From positions 124,001 to 188,000 of the forward strand of contig JAAXWG010000003.1 in assembly GCA_013350285.1 (NCBI GenBank): DNA of 64,000 bases, written 5' to 3'. Shown here in pieces: positions 12,346 through 23,346 of this stretch. The notes beneath the pieces were generated by a model. That model was not told where the DNA came from and did not search any database. It saw only the letters and a program-made list of their open reading frames with translations. The DNA is from Candidatus Altimarinota bacterium (GTDB lineage: Bacteria > Patescibacteriota > Gracilibacteria > BD1-5 > UBA6164). Both the position numbers and the translations under genes were made by a program. Position 1 is the first letter of the stretch; every line of letters begins with the position of its first letter.

Positions 12346-13317
12346 TTCTACAGGAATACAAGCAAAATTTGCGGGAGTATAATTATAAACTCTTGGTTCA
12401 GGTCTAAAAGAAGTGAGAATACCATTGTAAGAATAGCTAGAACCAGAATAAGAAGAACTTCTTTCACTTGGAGTATAATTATAAACTCTCGGATCGGGTC
12501 TAAAAGAAGTGAGAATACCATTGTAAGAATAGCTAGAACCAGAATAAGAAGAACTTCTTTCACTTGGAGTGTAATTAAATACTCTTGGTTCAGGTCTAAA
12601 AGAAGTGAGAATACCATTGTAAGAATAGCTAGAACCAGAATAAGAAGAACTTCTTTCACTTGGAGTATAATTATAAACTCTCGGATCGGGTCTAAAAGAA
12701 GTAGTTATATTGTATGCAAGATTTTGTATAGTTGCTCAGCTTCATGATACTCATTTTTCTACTACATATTTAAATATTCTTGGTTCAGGTCTAAAAGAAG
12801 TAAGAACACCATTGTAAGAATAAGAAGAACCAGAATAAGAAGAACTTCTTTCACTTGGAGTATAATTAAATACTCTTGGTTCAGGTCTAAAAGAAGTGAG
12901 AATATTTGAAAGATTGATACTTGATCAAGTAGAACAATATACTCTTTCAGTTCCACTAAGACTTATTCTTTCTTGAAGAAAAAGAGTTTGATCAAGTTTT
13001 TTTATAGAATAATAATTTTCTCTTATTATAAAATTTTCTTGTATCCATCATTTTTTTTCATCATCATAAACTATCTTTATCCAGTTAAATCCTTGATTTT
13101 TTATAGGTTTTCCTACTATTTCACCTCTTTCTCATACTTTTATTGTGGCAATTTCAGTTGAGTGATTTGAAGGAGTTTTTTTAAGAGATATTTCAAAAGA
13201 ATTATAAGCAATGGATTTTTTTTCATATTCTATAAGACTATTTTCTTTTGCCAAAGCAAAACTAAAAGAAAAAAGGCTAAGAGAAATAATAAAAATAAGA
13301 ATTTTTTTTCAAAACAT
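12343..13317 (-). CDS. Secreted SH3-like protein with 32-residue tandem repeats
   Basis: A 324-residue protein. Residues 1-22 are a signal peptide (KK then a hydrophobic core ending FALA). Residues about 50-95 look like a bacterial SH3 domain, with IKVGERGEIVGKPIKNQGFN followed by WIKIVYDDEKKWIQE. The C-terminal two-thirds is made of repeats of about 32 residues: FRPEPRVFNYTPSERSSSYS then GSSYSYNGILTS. Six FRP(E/D)PR motifs are present. One unit is interrupted by a segment (about VEKGVSGSGATIQNLAYNIT) that breaks the register by one codon. The repeats are rich in Ser, Tyr and Arg, unlike the Lys/Ile/Asn-rich proteins around it. It could be a surface or wall-binding protein; the function is unknown. 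Confidence 0.8.
12385..12915 (-). repeat. Tandem 96-bp coding repeats
   Basis: The word GGTCTAAAAGAAGT recurs at 12401, 12497, 12593, 12689, 12788 and 12884. The first four are spaced exactly 96 bases, then 99, then 96. Units are nearly identical at DNA level and alternate between two versions of the FRPxPR codons (TTGGTTCAGG versus CTCGGATCGGG), suggesting recent expansion by unequal recombination or slippage, possibly of a two-unit block. Confidence 0.9.
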
Positions 13318-13391
13318 ATATTTTCAAATTAATTGTAATACTTGTATATACTACAATATATTTTTTATTGAGTCAAATTTTTGAATGTTGT

Positions 13392-13412
13392 AAATTTTAT
13401 TTTATAAAATTT
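13392..13412. repeat. Inverted repeat upstream of pcrA
   Basis: AAATTTTAT and ATAAAATTT flank a three-base loop, 60 bases before the pcrA start and between divergent genes. It is a perfect hairpin made only of A and T, so chance is a real possibility. The rest of the 156-base gap shows nothing else. Confidence 0.35.
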
Positions 13413-13473
13413 GTGTAAAAAATATTTTTTATTACTCTTATGAAAATTATTTTAATACATAAAAAAAGTAGTG

Positions 13474-15669
13474 ATGAATTTAAATGAAAGACAACAAGAA
13501 GCAGTGAAGTGTATTGAATGACCTTTACTGATTATTGCCTGAGCAGGAAGCGGAAAGACGGCGACTTTGACAGCAAGAGTAGAAAATATGATAAAAAATC
13601 ATGGGATTTCTCCTCAAAATATCTTATGTGTAACCTTTACCAATAAGGCTGCTCGTGAGATGAAAGAAAGAATAGCAAAAAATCTATGAATAGATAGTAC
13701 TCAGATAAGAAGTTTTAAAGATTATAGACTTCCATTTATGGGAACATTTCATAGTTTTTGAGTTTCAGTTCTCAAAGAATATATAGAAATACTTGATTAT
13801 AAAAAAGATTTTATCATTTATGATACTGCTGATAGTGTTTCTCTTATAAAACAAATACTCAGAGAAATGAAATTTGAAGAAAAAGAATTTCCTCCAAGAA
13901 AAATTCAAACTTATATATCTACTGCAAAAAATAGTCTTTTAACTCCAAGTCAATATGAGCAATATGTGGATTCAAGTTTCAAAGAAGTTGTGAGAGATGT
14001 TTATCATAAATATCAAAAAAAACTTCAAGAAAATAATGCTCTTGATTTTGATGATATCTTGATAAAAACTCACAATATTTTGCAAAAACCTGAAATACTT
14101 GCGACTTATCAAGAAAGATATACATATATTATGGTAGATGAATATCAAGATACAAACATTACTCAGTATGAAATCATAAAAATGCTTGCAAGTAAGTATA
14201 GAAATTTAGCAGTAGTATGAGATGATTGGCAATCAATTTATAGCTGGAGGTGAGCAGATATGAGAAACATTTTGAATTTTAAAAAAGATTATCCTGAAGC
14301 TCTTGTAATCAAACTTGAACAAAATTATCGTTCTACCAAGCATATCATCAATGCAGCAAATGAAGTGATAAAAAATAATAAAAATGCTCTTTCTAAGACT
14401 CTTTGGACAGAGAATTGTGAGGGAGAATGTATTACTCTTATAGAAGCTCCAGATGATAGAAATGAAGCCAAAAAAATTGCAGAAATTATCGTAGAGCAGG
14501 GAAGACCATATAGTAAAAATCTTGTACTTTATCGTACAAATGGACAATCAAGACAAATAGAAGAATATTTGATAGGAGCTTGAATTCCTTATAAAGTAGT
14601 TGGCGGACTCAAATTTTATGATCGTATGGAGATAAAAGATTTACTTGCTTATTTAAAAATTCTCTATAATTCTCAAGATAGTATCAGTATGAAAAGAATT
14701 ATCAATGTGCCAGTAAGAAAAATAGGAGCAAGAAGTTTGGAGGTTCTTGATGAATATAAAAATAATTATGATTTAAGTTATTTACAAATTCTTGAAAATA
14801 TAGAAGATGTAGAAGATTTAAAATGAGCAGCAAAAATAAGCCTTGCAAATTTTTATACACTTTATAGAGAATTGAGAAAAAAACTTAATTCATTGCCATC
14901 ACTGAGAGAATTTGCTGAATATATGATACAAAAAATTTGATACAAAGATTATTTAAAATGAGAATATAGCGAAGCTGAGTATGATGCAAAAATAGAAAAT
15001 ATTGATGAACTTATTAATGTGCTAAGTGCATACGAGTGAATAGAGACAATTCCTGCTCTAGGGCAATTTATTGATGAAGTTTCTCTTCTCACTGATATGG
15101 ACCAACTGAGTGAAGAAAATGATTTTGTTACTTTGATGACAATTCATACTTCAAAATGACTTGAAAGAGAAAATGTATTTATTGCAGGAGTAGAAGATGG
15201 AATACTTCCTCACATAAGAACCATAGGGAATCAAGAAGAACTAGAAGAAGAAAGAAGATTGATGTATGTAGCGATGACAAGAGCAAAAGAAAAGCTTTAT
15301 ATTTCCAGAGCAAAAGAAAGGTTTCAATTTGGAGAATATATGAGAAATCCAAAATCAAGATTTATAGATGAAATACCACTTGTACATACACAAGAAATAT
15401 GATTTACAAGTGAAGTGAGTTTTTTTTGAGATTTAAATTTTTGATGAAATCTTTCTTCTTCTCCTTCTTCAGAAACTTTTCAAAAAGTTATAAAAACTCC
15501 AAAAATAGACAATGATATTGCCAGTTTTTCTATCTGAGATAGGCTCAGTCATCCAAAATTTTGAATTTGAATTATTACAGACCTCAATGGAGAATTAGCA
15601 GAAATAGCTTTTAATAATTGAGGATTAAAAAAGATGAATATTCGTATTGCTCCAGTGAAGAAGGTATAA
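13474..15669 (+). CDS. pcrA: ATP-dependent DNA helicase UvrD/PcrA
   Basis: A 731-residue superfamily 1A 3'-5' helicase for nucleotide excision repair, mismatch repair and replication restart. Walker A AGAGSGKT is at residues 22-29 with the first glycine encoded by TGA. Motif Ia [10 protein letters not shown], motif Ic MGTFHSF, motif [10 protein letters not shown], motif [19 protein letters not shown], motif IV EQNYRST, motif V TIHTSKGLE and motif [14 protein letters not shown] are all present. The C-terminus is a PcrA-type Tudor-like domain: [17 protein letters not shown] to the end, as used for RNA polymerase contact in other species. Length and order are normal. Confidence 0.95.
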
Positions 15670-15737
15670 AAAACTTCCTCTTGCTTTTTTCTCTATAAAT
15701 AATACAATTTTTGGGATTTATTTTATAAAAATTTTCT

Positions 15738-16148
15738 ATGATAGATTTTTCTTGAGCATTTATTGCAACAATTGCTAGTTTTTTGTTTTCATTTTTTTAT
15801 TATTCTCCTTTTCTTGCAGGTATAGAATGGATGAAAGCAGTAGGAATGGATGATCCACTCAGTCAAAAAATTCAAAATTCTAGAAAGTGAAAACTTAAAG
15901 TACTTTTTATTAATTTTTTTGTAAATTTCATAAGCTTTGTTGGTTTGTCTTATATTTTTTCTCTTGTTCCAAATTTTGATTGGGAAAAACTGGTTTTATT
16001 ATCTGTGATTTTGTGGTTTATGGTTTCAGGAGTTGATTTTATTCAAGCTATGTTTCAACAAAAAAATGTATTTAGTCATTTTCTTGCAACAATAGATGAT
16101 TTGGTAAGAATTTTTCTTTGAGGGATAATATTATTTTTGATGATGTAA
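15738..16148 (+). CDS. DUF1761-like small membrane protein
   Basis: A 136-residue protein with four predicted membrane helices. The N-terminal part, FYYSPFLAGIEWMKAVGM, matches the DUF1761 pattern of a helix ending in WYSP-x-L-F-G-x-x-WMK. No enzymatic motif is visible and the family function is unknown. It ends one base before rimO, so the two are cotranscribed. Confidence 0.7.
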
Positions 16149-16149
16149 A

Positions 16150-17526
16150 ATGAGTTTTTATTTTAGTGCTATCAATCTCGGGTGCAACAAAAATCTTGTA
16201 GATTTAGAATGTGTCATAGGAAAAATCTTATCTCTTGGAGCTTCCTATGATGTGCAGTTTTTTGAAGATCCAGATGCTTGAGATGTAGAATATCTTATTA
16301 TCAATACTTGCTGATTTCTCTCAAGTTCAAGAGAAGAGTCAGAAGAATTTATACAATATTATGATTCTTTATGAAAAAAACTTATTCTTATGGGTTGTTA
16401 TCTCCCTGTAAAAAATGATTCATTTCTCAATTCTCTTCAGAATCTTTATGCGGTTGTTCCTTTTCATAATTATGTATTTATAGAAGAGCTTATTACTTGA
16501 AAAAAAAGTAAAAGTATAAATTTTTTAGAACTTACAAAAATTCAAAATGTATTGAAAGAAGCAAAATGACAAAAAAATCTAGAAAACTATTTACAAAATC
16601 TCTCAAAAAAAGAAGCTTTTGTATGGAAATGAGATGAAGTAAGGGCTTATTTTAATGCTCCTTATTCGTATGAATATTTAAAAATTTCTGAATGATGTGA
16701 TAATACTTGTACTTTTTGTATTATTCCAAAGATTAGAGGAATGCAAAAATCAAGAAAAAAAGAAGATATAGTTACTGAAGTAAAGCTTATGGTGCAAAAT
16801 GGAATAAAAGAAATATGTATCATTAGTCAAAATACACCAATGTATGGAAGCGATATTTATGGAGAGCCAATACTTTTTGATTTACTTGATGAAATTGATA
16901 CGATTTCTTGAGATTTTGAGATACGACTTTTCTATATGTATCCCGATATACTTGATGAAAAAAGTATCAAAAGACTAAAAAAACTTAAAAAATTTATTCC
17001 GTATTTTGATATACCATTTCAGCATATTTCTCCAAAAATATTAAAAAAAATGGGAAGATTTTATGATGAAAATCATATAGTAAATCTTATTGAATCTATA
17101 AGAAAAAACTTTAATAAAAGCTTTATTCATACAAATTTTATTGTTTGATTTCCTTGAGAAGAAGATGAAGATTTTGAAAAACTCATTTGTTTTGTCAAAA
17201 AATATGCTTTTGAAAGTATGAGTGTTTTTGAATATCATGATGAACCACTTTCTGCAAGTTTTCATCTTGATAAAAAAGTTCCTTACAAGATTGCAGGGCA
17301 AAGACTCAAGCAATTAAAAAAAGTTATAAATGAAGTCTATACAAATAATTTTGAAGCAAGAAAATGAAAAATATTTACAGGGTATATTATGGGATTTGAT
17401 GAAGATAATATACTCATAAGAGAGAGATTTCAAGCTCCAGAAATAGATGAGTATGATAGAGTAAAAGAACAAAATATTATTTCTTGAAAGAGAGAAATAG
17501 GGGAAAGAGTAGAGTATAAGTTATAG
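16150..17526 (+). CDS. rimO: Ribosomal protein uS12 methylthiotransferase RimO
   Basis: A radical-SAM methylthiotransferase that modifies an aspartate of ribosomal protein S12. The 458-residue protein has the N-terminal UPF0004 cluster cysteines in NLGCNKNLVD, INTCGFL and MGCYLP. The radical-SAM cluster is SEGCDNTCTFCIIPKIRG with Cys183, Cys187 and Cys190; this CIIP-x-IRG form is typical of RimO rather than MiaB. A TRAM-like C-terminal region follows (EARKGKIFTGYIMGFDEDN). Many glycines, including the one in SEGCD, are TGA. The stop is TAG. It is preceded by the DUF1761-like gene at one base and followed by an orphan at 5 bases. Confidence 0.93.
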
Positions 17527-17531
17527 AAAAT

Positions 17532-18632
17532 ATGGATTTTGAAGAAATATTAAAAAAAGGAGAAGAAATGTGATTTATAAAAAATATCAAAAGAAAAATG
17601 AGTTATTCTTTTAAATTTAATAATAGTCAATTTTATATATGATTAAATAAAGATAAAAAAGGATTAAAAGATTTAATAAAAGCTGAAAAACTTGTAGAAA
17701 AATCTTCAAAATATTATTTATGAAAAAAAATTTGAAAGCCTCTTTGAGAATATTCTATTACTAGTTATTTTGTCAATTTTCAATATTTTGTAGAGTTATT
17801 AAATCTTCATGGGATAAAGATGTGACTTACAAAAAAAATACTTATTCATAATAATAATTGATGGGAAGATTTATATATTTCTCTTAGATTATCTCTTATG
17901 TGACACTATAAGTCATCATTTTTCCATTTAAGATCCTTTATGGAAAATTATTTTCAGATGGTTTGGGAATATTCAATAAAAGTTTGAAAAGTAGATACAG
18001 AAACAAAAGAATTTAAGTGAATAAACAATACCGTTAAAAATAAATTTAGATATTTAACTTCTTCGGAAAAAAATAAAAAACTTACTGAAAATAATATAAA
18101 TCTTGATTATCTATTTAATTGAGAAGTTTATGTTAAAATTTATAATTATTTATCAGAGTATGCTCATAATAAAAAACAAATTAAAAATAATTATTCTGAT
18201 ACTATCATGTTTAATGAAGAAATTTTCGATAAATATATGAGACTTTCTTGATTGGTTATGTTATTAACAATAAGATTAGTTTATTGATTTATGAAAAAAG
18301 AAATGGAAAAACAATGGATAAAAGTAATACAAAATCCAATTCCATACGAAAGAAACTATTATAGATATATTATCTGAGAAATGGTATATTGAGATATGTT
18401 TTATCTTTTATATGAAGACAAAATTAGTAGAGATTTTTTTAAAAAAGAAGTTAAAATTGATGTTGAGAAATTATATCCTAAACTAAAAGAAAGTATTAAA
18501 GAGATGAAAATGTTTGATAAACTTAATAAAAAAGCTGGATGAAACCATGATAAATTTTTAGATTTATTTTGGGAAAGAATAGATAAGAAAAATAAGAAAA
18601 ATTTAACTAAAAATACAAAAGAAACTACATAA
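17532..18632 (+). CDS. Hypothetical protein
   Basis: A 366-residue soluble, Lys/Asn/Tyr-rich protein that I do not recognise. It looks largely helical. Segments such as FFHLRSFMENYFQMVWEYS and YNYLSEYAHNKKQIKNNY have the spacing of helical, HEPN-like proteins, but no R-x4-6-H catalytic motif is convincing. It starts 5 bases after rimO, in the same transcript, and its last 8 bases overlap the end of the convergent ccdA-type gene. Confidence 0.7.
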
Positions 18633-19728
18633 AAAATGCTTCATAAAGGAGATAGATTCACAGAAGAAGCATCATAATTCATACAATGAGGTGAATATTT
18701 TCTTTATGAGTTTCCTTAAGTTCTTTGAGTTCTGAAATATCTTTTATTCCAAGTCCTATAATAAAAGTAATAATAATCATAGGAAGGACAAAAATAATAT
18801 TGTAAATAAAAAGATATATATAGCCAAGCATATTTATAGAACTACTTTCTGAAGCGAGGTATCATAGCACAGTAAAGTATGGTCAAGAAGTGCAAGGAAG
18901 AAGAAAAAGACTTATAAAAAATCAGGCAAAAAATCATCCAATAGGTGAAGTAATAGAAGACATAAATTTTTTCATTGTCGGTCTCCAAGAAAAAGGAACT
19001 TCCATCACAAAGCCTTTTCCATACCAAAAATAATCTTTTATGTTCGCAAGTCCTACAAGAATTCCTAAGATTCAAACTCAAAGTTTTATATAAAATATTT
19101 GATTTGAAAATGAAAATACTTTGTAAATTCAAACTCCCATAAGAAAATAACTGATAAATACAGCAAAAGAAAAAAGAAGTCATGAAACTATGGTTTTTTG
19201 AAAAGAATTTGTTTTTGAAAGTATACTAGAAAGGAGGAGAAATAATACAGCAAAAGCACAAGGATTTATACTATCGGAAAATGCAGCAGGAAGAAGAATA
19301 AGGAGAAATTTCCAAAAAGAATTTGTTTGCACTTTTTCATTTTTTACTTCTATTTCTCATTTATTTATTTGATTTTCTTGTTTATTTTCTTCAAGAGAAA
19401 TAAAATAATTCTTTATATTTTCAGTTCATTTGAGATACTTACTATCATTATCATAGACAAGAAAAGGAATTCCTATTTCCCCAAGAGGAATTCCAAAGTT
19501 TTCTCATTGAGTCAAAAGTTCTTTGTTGTTTTCTATATTATGATAAACTTCTTTTTTTTCTATATCATATTTTTTATAGAAATCATTTTTTTTCAAGAAT
19601 TTATCAAGCTCATAACAATGAGAACAACTATCTCAATAATAGTAAATATAATTATTTGCAAAAGCACTTTTTCCAATAAAAAAAGAAAGAAAAAAAATTA
19701 AAAGAGTGATTATTTTTTTGTTTTTCAT
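18625..19728 (-). CDS. Thioredoxin-fold domain fused to CcdA/DsbD membrane domain
   Basis: A 367-residue protein moving reducing equivalents across the membrane. Residues 1-24 are a signal peptide. A thioredoxin-like domain follows with the redox motif YGDSCSHCYEL (CxxC, about residues 33-36) and the cis-Pro region EIGIPFLVYD. From about residue 140 there are six or more membrane helices with the two conserved CcdA motifs, SDSINPCAFAVLFLLL and FLLPCTSGPYFTVLGYLA, each holding a membrane-embedded cysteine. DsbD has the domains in a different order (Trx last). No cytochrome c gene is nearby, so a role in disulfide isomerisation or protection of surface proteins is more likely. The TAG stop lies inside the 3' end of the convergent gene. 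Confidence 0.88.
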
Positions 19729-19846
19729 AATTTTTATATAAATATTTAATATTTTCCTGATTATATAGAAAAAAATAAAAAAATTAAATTTTATTTTTTA
19801 AAATATTTTATTAGTATAAAAAGGTTAGAAACTGACAAATATACTT

Positions 19847-21586
19847 ATGAATTGAAAAGAAAAATTTAAAAAATACTTTGAGCCTTTTTTTATAATACCA
19901 AGTGGATATATTGAAACAAGTATTTCAGCTTTTTTAAAGGCTTTTTATTATATATTTACTCTAGAAATAGTAAGAAGGATTTTTAAATTTCTTGAAAATT
20001 GAGATAAAGAAAGTTTTTATCATATTCTTCCGTGGTATATATATGGAAGTATTTTTTATCTTATTATGATATTTGCTATTTATAAGTTATGATGGAGAAA
20101 TGTTATATTTTGATGATCACCAAAACTTTATGAAAAATATCTAAAAAACTATATTCAGGCAGATGGAAATATAGTAGAAAAAATAGGAACAGGGAGATTT
20201 ATTAATGCTCTTGATAAATGAGTTCATAGCTGGCTTGATACACTTTTTCTTCTTGTAGATAAATTTATTTATACTTTTATTGTATTTATTTATACTTTTT
20301 TCTTTATAGCAAATATTAGTATTTGAGGAGCTTGGGCAACAGTTTTGTGTCTTATTATCGCCTCTTTTATAGCAACAAAAGCAAATATTTGGATGGCAGA
20401 AAAAAGAATGCTGAGAAGAAAAGAACAAAAAGAAGCAATTCATCAAGCAACGATTGCTCTTATGTCCAAAAATGAACTTCTCCAGAGTGGCGGAGAAAAA
20501 GATATTATCAAAAAAATCTATACTCATTTTAACAAGGCAAAAATATATCATGATCCAGTAGCTCTTGGATTTCTTATGATAAATGAATTTCCAACATTTC
20601 TTTTTCTACTTGTTCGTATAGGACTGTATTTGTATATAGGAAACTTGATTTTTGCTTGAAATGGAACTTGGAGTGATTTTAGTATGTTTGTAGTCATTAT
20701 TAGTCTTATGGAAAGAAATATAGTTTCTTTTCTTGATTTGATGAGGGATATATTAAGGGACTTTTCTTCTGTTGAGTTACTTTGGGAAACTTTTGAAAAT
20801 CTTCCTCCCATCAAATGATATGATGTATGATATACATTTAAGCCTTCAAAAGATGATATACGAATAAAAAATATAAGCTATGCTTATAATAAAACAAATA
20901 TTTTTGAAGATTTTTCACTTCGCATAGAGTTTTGAAAAAAGACAGCCTTTGTATGAGCAAGTGGTGGAGGAAAAACAACACTTTTAAAACTTATAGCAGG
21001 ATATATTTATCCTCAAAATTGAGAAATAGAAGTTTTATGAAATAATTTAGAAGAGACCGCTCTCAAAAGTTATTATGAACATATTTGATATTTGACACAA
21101 GAGCCATGAGTTTTTGATGCTACAATACGAGAAAATCTTGAAAGTGTAATGAAAGACAAAGAAGATGAAATAGAAAAAGAAAAACAAATTTTGGAAGCTC
21201 TCAGACTTGCAAAATGTGATTTTGTTTTTGAGTTAGAAAAATGAATAGAAACAGAAATAGGAGAAAGAGGAATTAGGCTAAGCTGATGACAAAAGCAAAG
21301 ACTTGCTATTGCAAAGATATTTTTGAAAAATCCGAGTATTATTCTTCTTGATGAGCCAACATCTGCTCTTGATAGTTTTTCAGAAGAATCTATTACTGAG
21401 GCACTAGAAGAGCTTTTTAAAGGAAGGACTGTTATTATCGTGGCTCATAGATTACAGACCGTGAAAAAAGCTGATGATATTATCGTATTTGAGGGATGAA
21501 AAGTGATAGAGCGAGGAAAACACAAAGAACTTGTACAAAAAAAATGAGTGTATGCAAGAATGCTTGAACTTCAAAGTGGATTTTAG
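19847..21586 (+). CDS. ABC transporter half-transporter (exporter type), first of pair
   Basis: A 579-residue fused membrane/ATPase half-transporter. The N-terminal ~320 residues contain six membrane helices of an exporter fold. The nucleotide-binding domain has Walker [10 protein letters not shown] from residue 370 (first glycine TGA), Q-loop YLTQEPGVFD, signature LSGGQKQR near 478, Walker [13 protein letters not shown], and the H-loop in [11 protein letters not shown]. It is followed 22 bases later by a second half-transporter of the same size, so the two probably form a heterodimer. The shared terminal MLELQSGF shows they are paralogues. The substrate cannot be inferred. Confidence 0.92.
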
Positions 21587-21608
21587 ATTTTTTTAAAAAA
21601 GAAATAAT

Positions 21609-23345
21609 ATGCTAAAAAAATATGCAAAATTTATTGATTTACTCAAATTATCAATAAGTTTTTCCAAGAAAAAATTTTATACTTTTGCTTTTTTTGAGTC
21701 ATTTTATACATTACAAAGTGTATTTTTAGTTTCTATTGTTTCTCTTATTATCTCATATATTTCTACTTGAAATATTGAAAAAATATATTTTTGGGCTTTT
21801 GTTTTTTTAGCCATTAGTTTGTTAAACCTCATTTTTTCTTTATTTAAAGATTCTTTGGATGCAAGTCTGTATACAGAAATAGAAAATGGATTGAATAGTA
21901 AATATTTGCAAGAATATATCCATCTTGATAATACAAAGGTAGAAGAATATGGGACAGGGAAAATGAATAATATTATTTTTACTTGAATACAAGCAATAGT
22001 AAGTTCATATTTATTAGTTATAGATATATTTGCAGAAAGTATAAGTATACTTTTTATGTTTATTTTAATACTTTCAAATTCTCCCAATATATATTATTTT
22101 TGATTATCATTTTTTTTATTTTTCATTATTTTATTTTTTTATAGAAAATGAATTTTGCAACTTTTTAAAATAAGAAAAAAAGTAAAAAATTTAAGAGTAA
22201 TAAGTGATGGGAAAAAAGTAAAAATACTTATGTCAAAATTTGAAATACTCCAAAATCAAAAAATTAATCATGAAATAGAAGAATTATCAAATATATATAG
22301 AGAAATAACAAAATTGTGGTGGTATTGAAATTTTAAAAAGAGATTGTGGGAAACAGGAAGTGATATCACTATATTAGGATTTTATATGATATTATTCTTA
22401 ATTATTTGAGTTTGAATAGTTAAGTGAAATTATACTCTTGCTACTTTTACACTTTTTGTTTGGATTGTACAAATTCTATCAAAATCAGCTCGGAAAGTGA
22501 GAATGCATTTCAAAGAATTTTTTAAATTTTATATAGATATAGAAAAACTGATAGAAGTTTTTGAAACTATTCCAAAATATGAAGAAAATCCAGAATCACC
22601 AAATTTTGAGTTTAAAAATGGAAATATAGAATTTAAAAATCTTAATTTTTGATACAATGAAAAATCAAGTGTTTTCAAAAATTTTAATATACTTTTGGAA
22701 TGATGAAAAAAGTATGCTTTTGTCTGACCAAGTGGCGGAGGAAAAAGTACTCTTGTAAAACTTCTTGCTTGATATATTGCTCCCAAAAGTTGAAATGTTA
22801 TTATTGACTGACAAAAATTATCTTCACTCAAACTTTCTACTTATTATAAAAATATTTGATATCTAAGCCAAGAACCATCTGTATTTGATGGAAGTATAAA
22901 GGAAAATTTACTCTATGCTTTGGATTATGAACCAACAAAAGAGAAAATAGATAAGGTAATACAACTTGCTCAGTGTGAATTTATAAATAATTTAGCTCAT
23001 AAGTTAGAAACTCAAATAGGAGAAAAATGAGTAAAGCTTTCAGGATGACAAAAACAAAGACTTGCAATAGCAAAAATAATGCTTAAAAATCCGCATATAA
23101 TCATACTTGATGAGCCAACATCAGCACTTGATAGTTTCAATGAAGAAGAAGTAAGCAAGGCTCTCAAAAATTTATTTAAAAATAAAACTATCGTCGTTGT
23201 CGCTCATAGATTACAAACCGTAAAAAGCTCAGATATGATTTTTTATATAGAAAATGGAAAAATCATAGAACAAGGAAATCATAAGGAATTATTGAAGATG
23301 AAGTGAAAATATTACAATATGCTTGAGCTTCAAAGTGGATTTTAG
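21609..23345 (+). CDS. ABC transporter half-transporter (exporter type), second of pair
   Basis: A 578-residue partner of the preceding gene. Six N-terminal helices, then an ATPase domain with Walker A GPSGGGKST from residue 373, YLSQEPSVFDGSIKENL, signature LSGGQKQR, Walker [13 protein letters not shown] and [10 protein letters not shown]. Both ATPase sites look catalytically complete, unlike heterodimers with one degenerate site. Its transmembrane half differs more from the first protein than the ATPase half does. The TAG stop is only one base from the end of the convergent murF. Confidence 0.92.
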
Positions 23346-23346
23346 A

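Noticed and set aside
12328-12747. Plus-strand open frame over the repeat region, encoding Arg/Ser/Ile-rich repeats
   Set aside because: It is the antisense shadow of the secreted repeat protein, which has a signal peptide and an SH3-like domain on the minus strand.
12343-12960. Regular repeats that might be a CRISPR array
   Set aside because: The period is 96 bases with no variable spacers, and the units are in frame inside a secreted protein. They are coding tandem repeats.
19327-19701. Phe/Ile-rich plus-strand open frame
   Set aside because: It is a shadow of the thioredoxin-CcdA fusion gene; the composition is that of reverse-complemented Lys/Asn-rich code.
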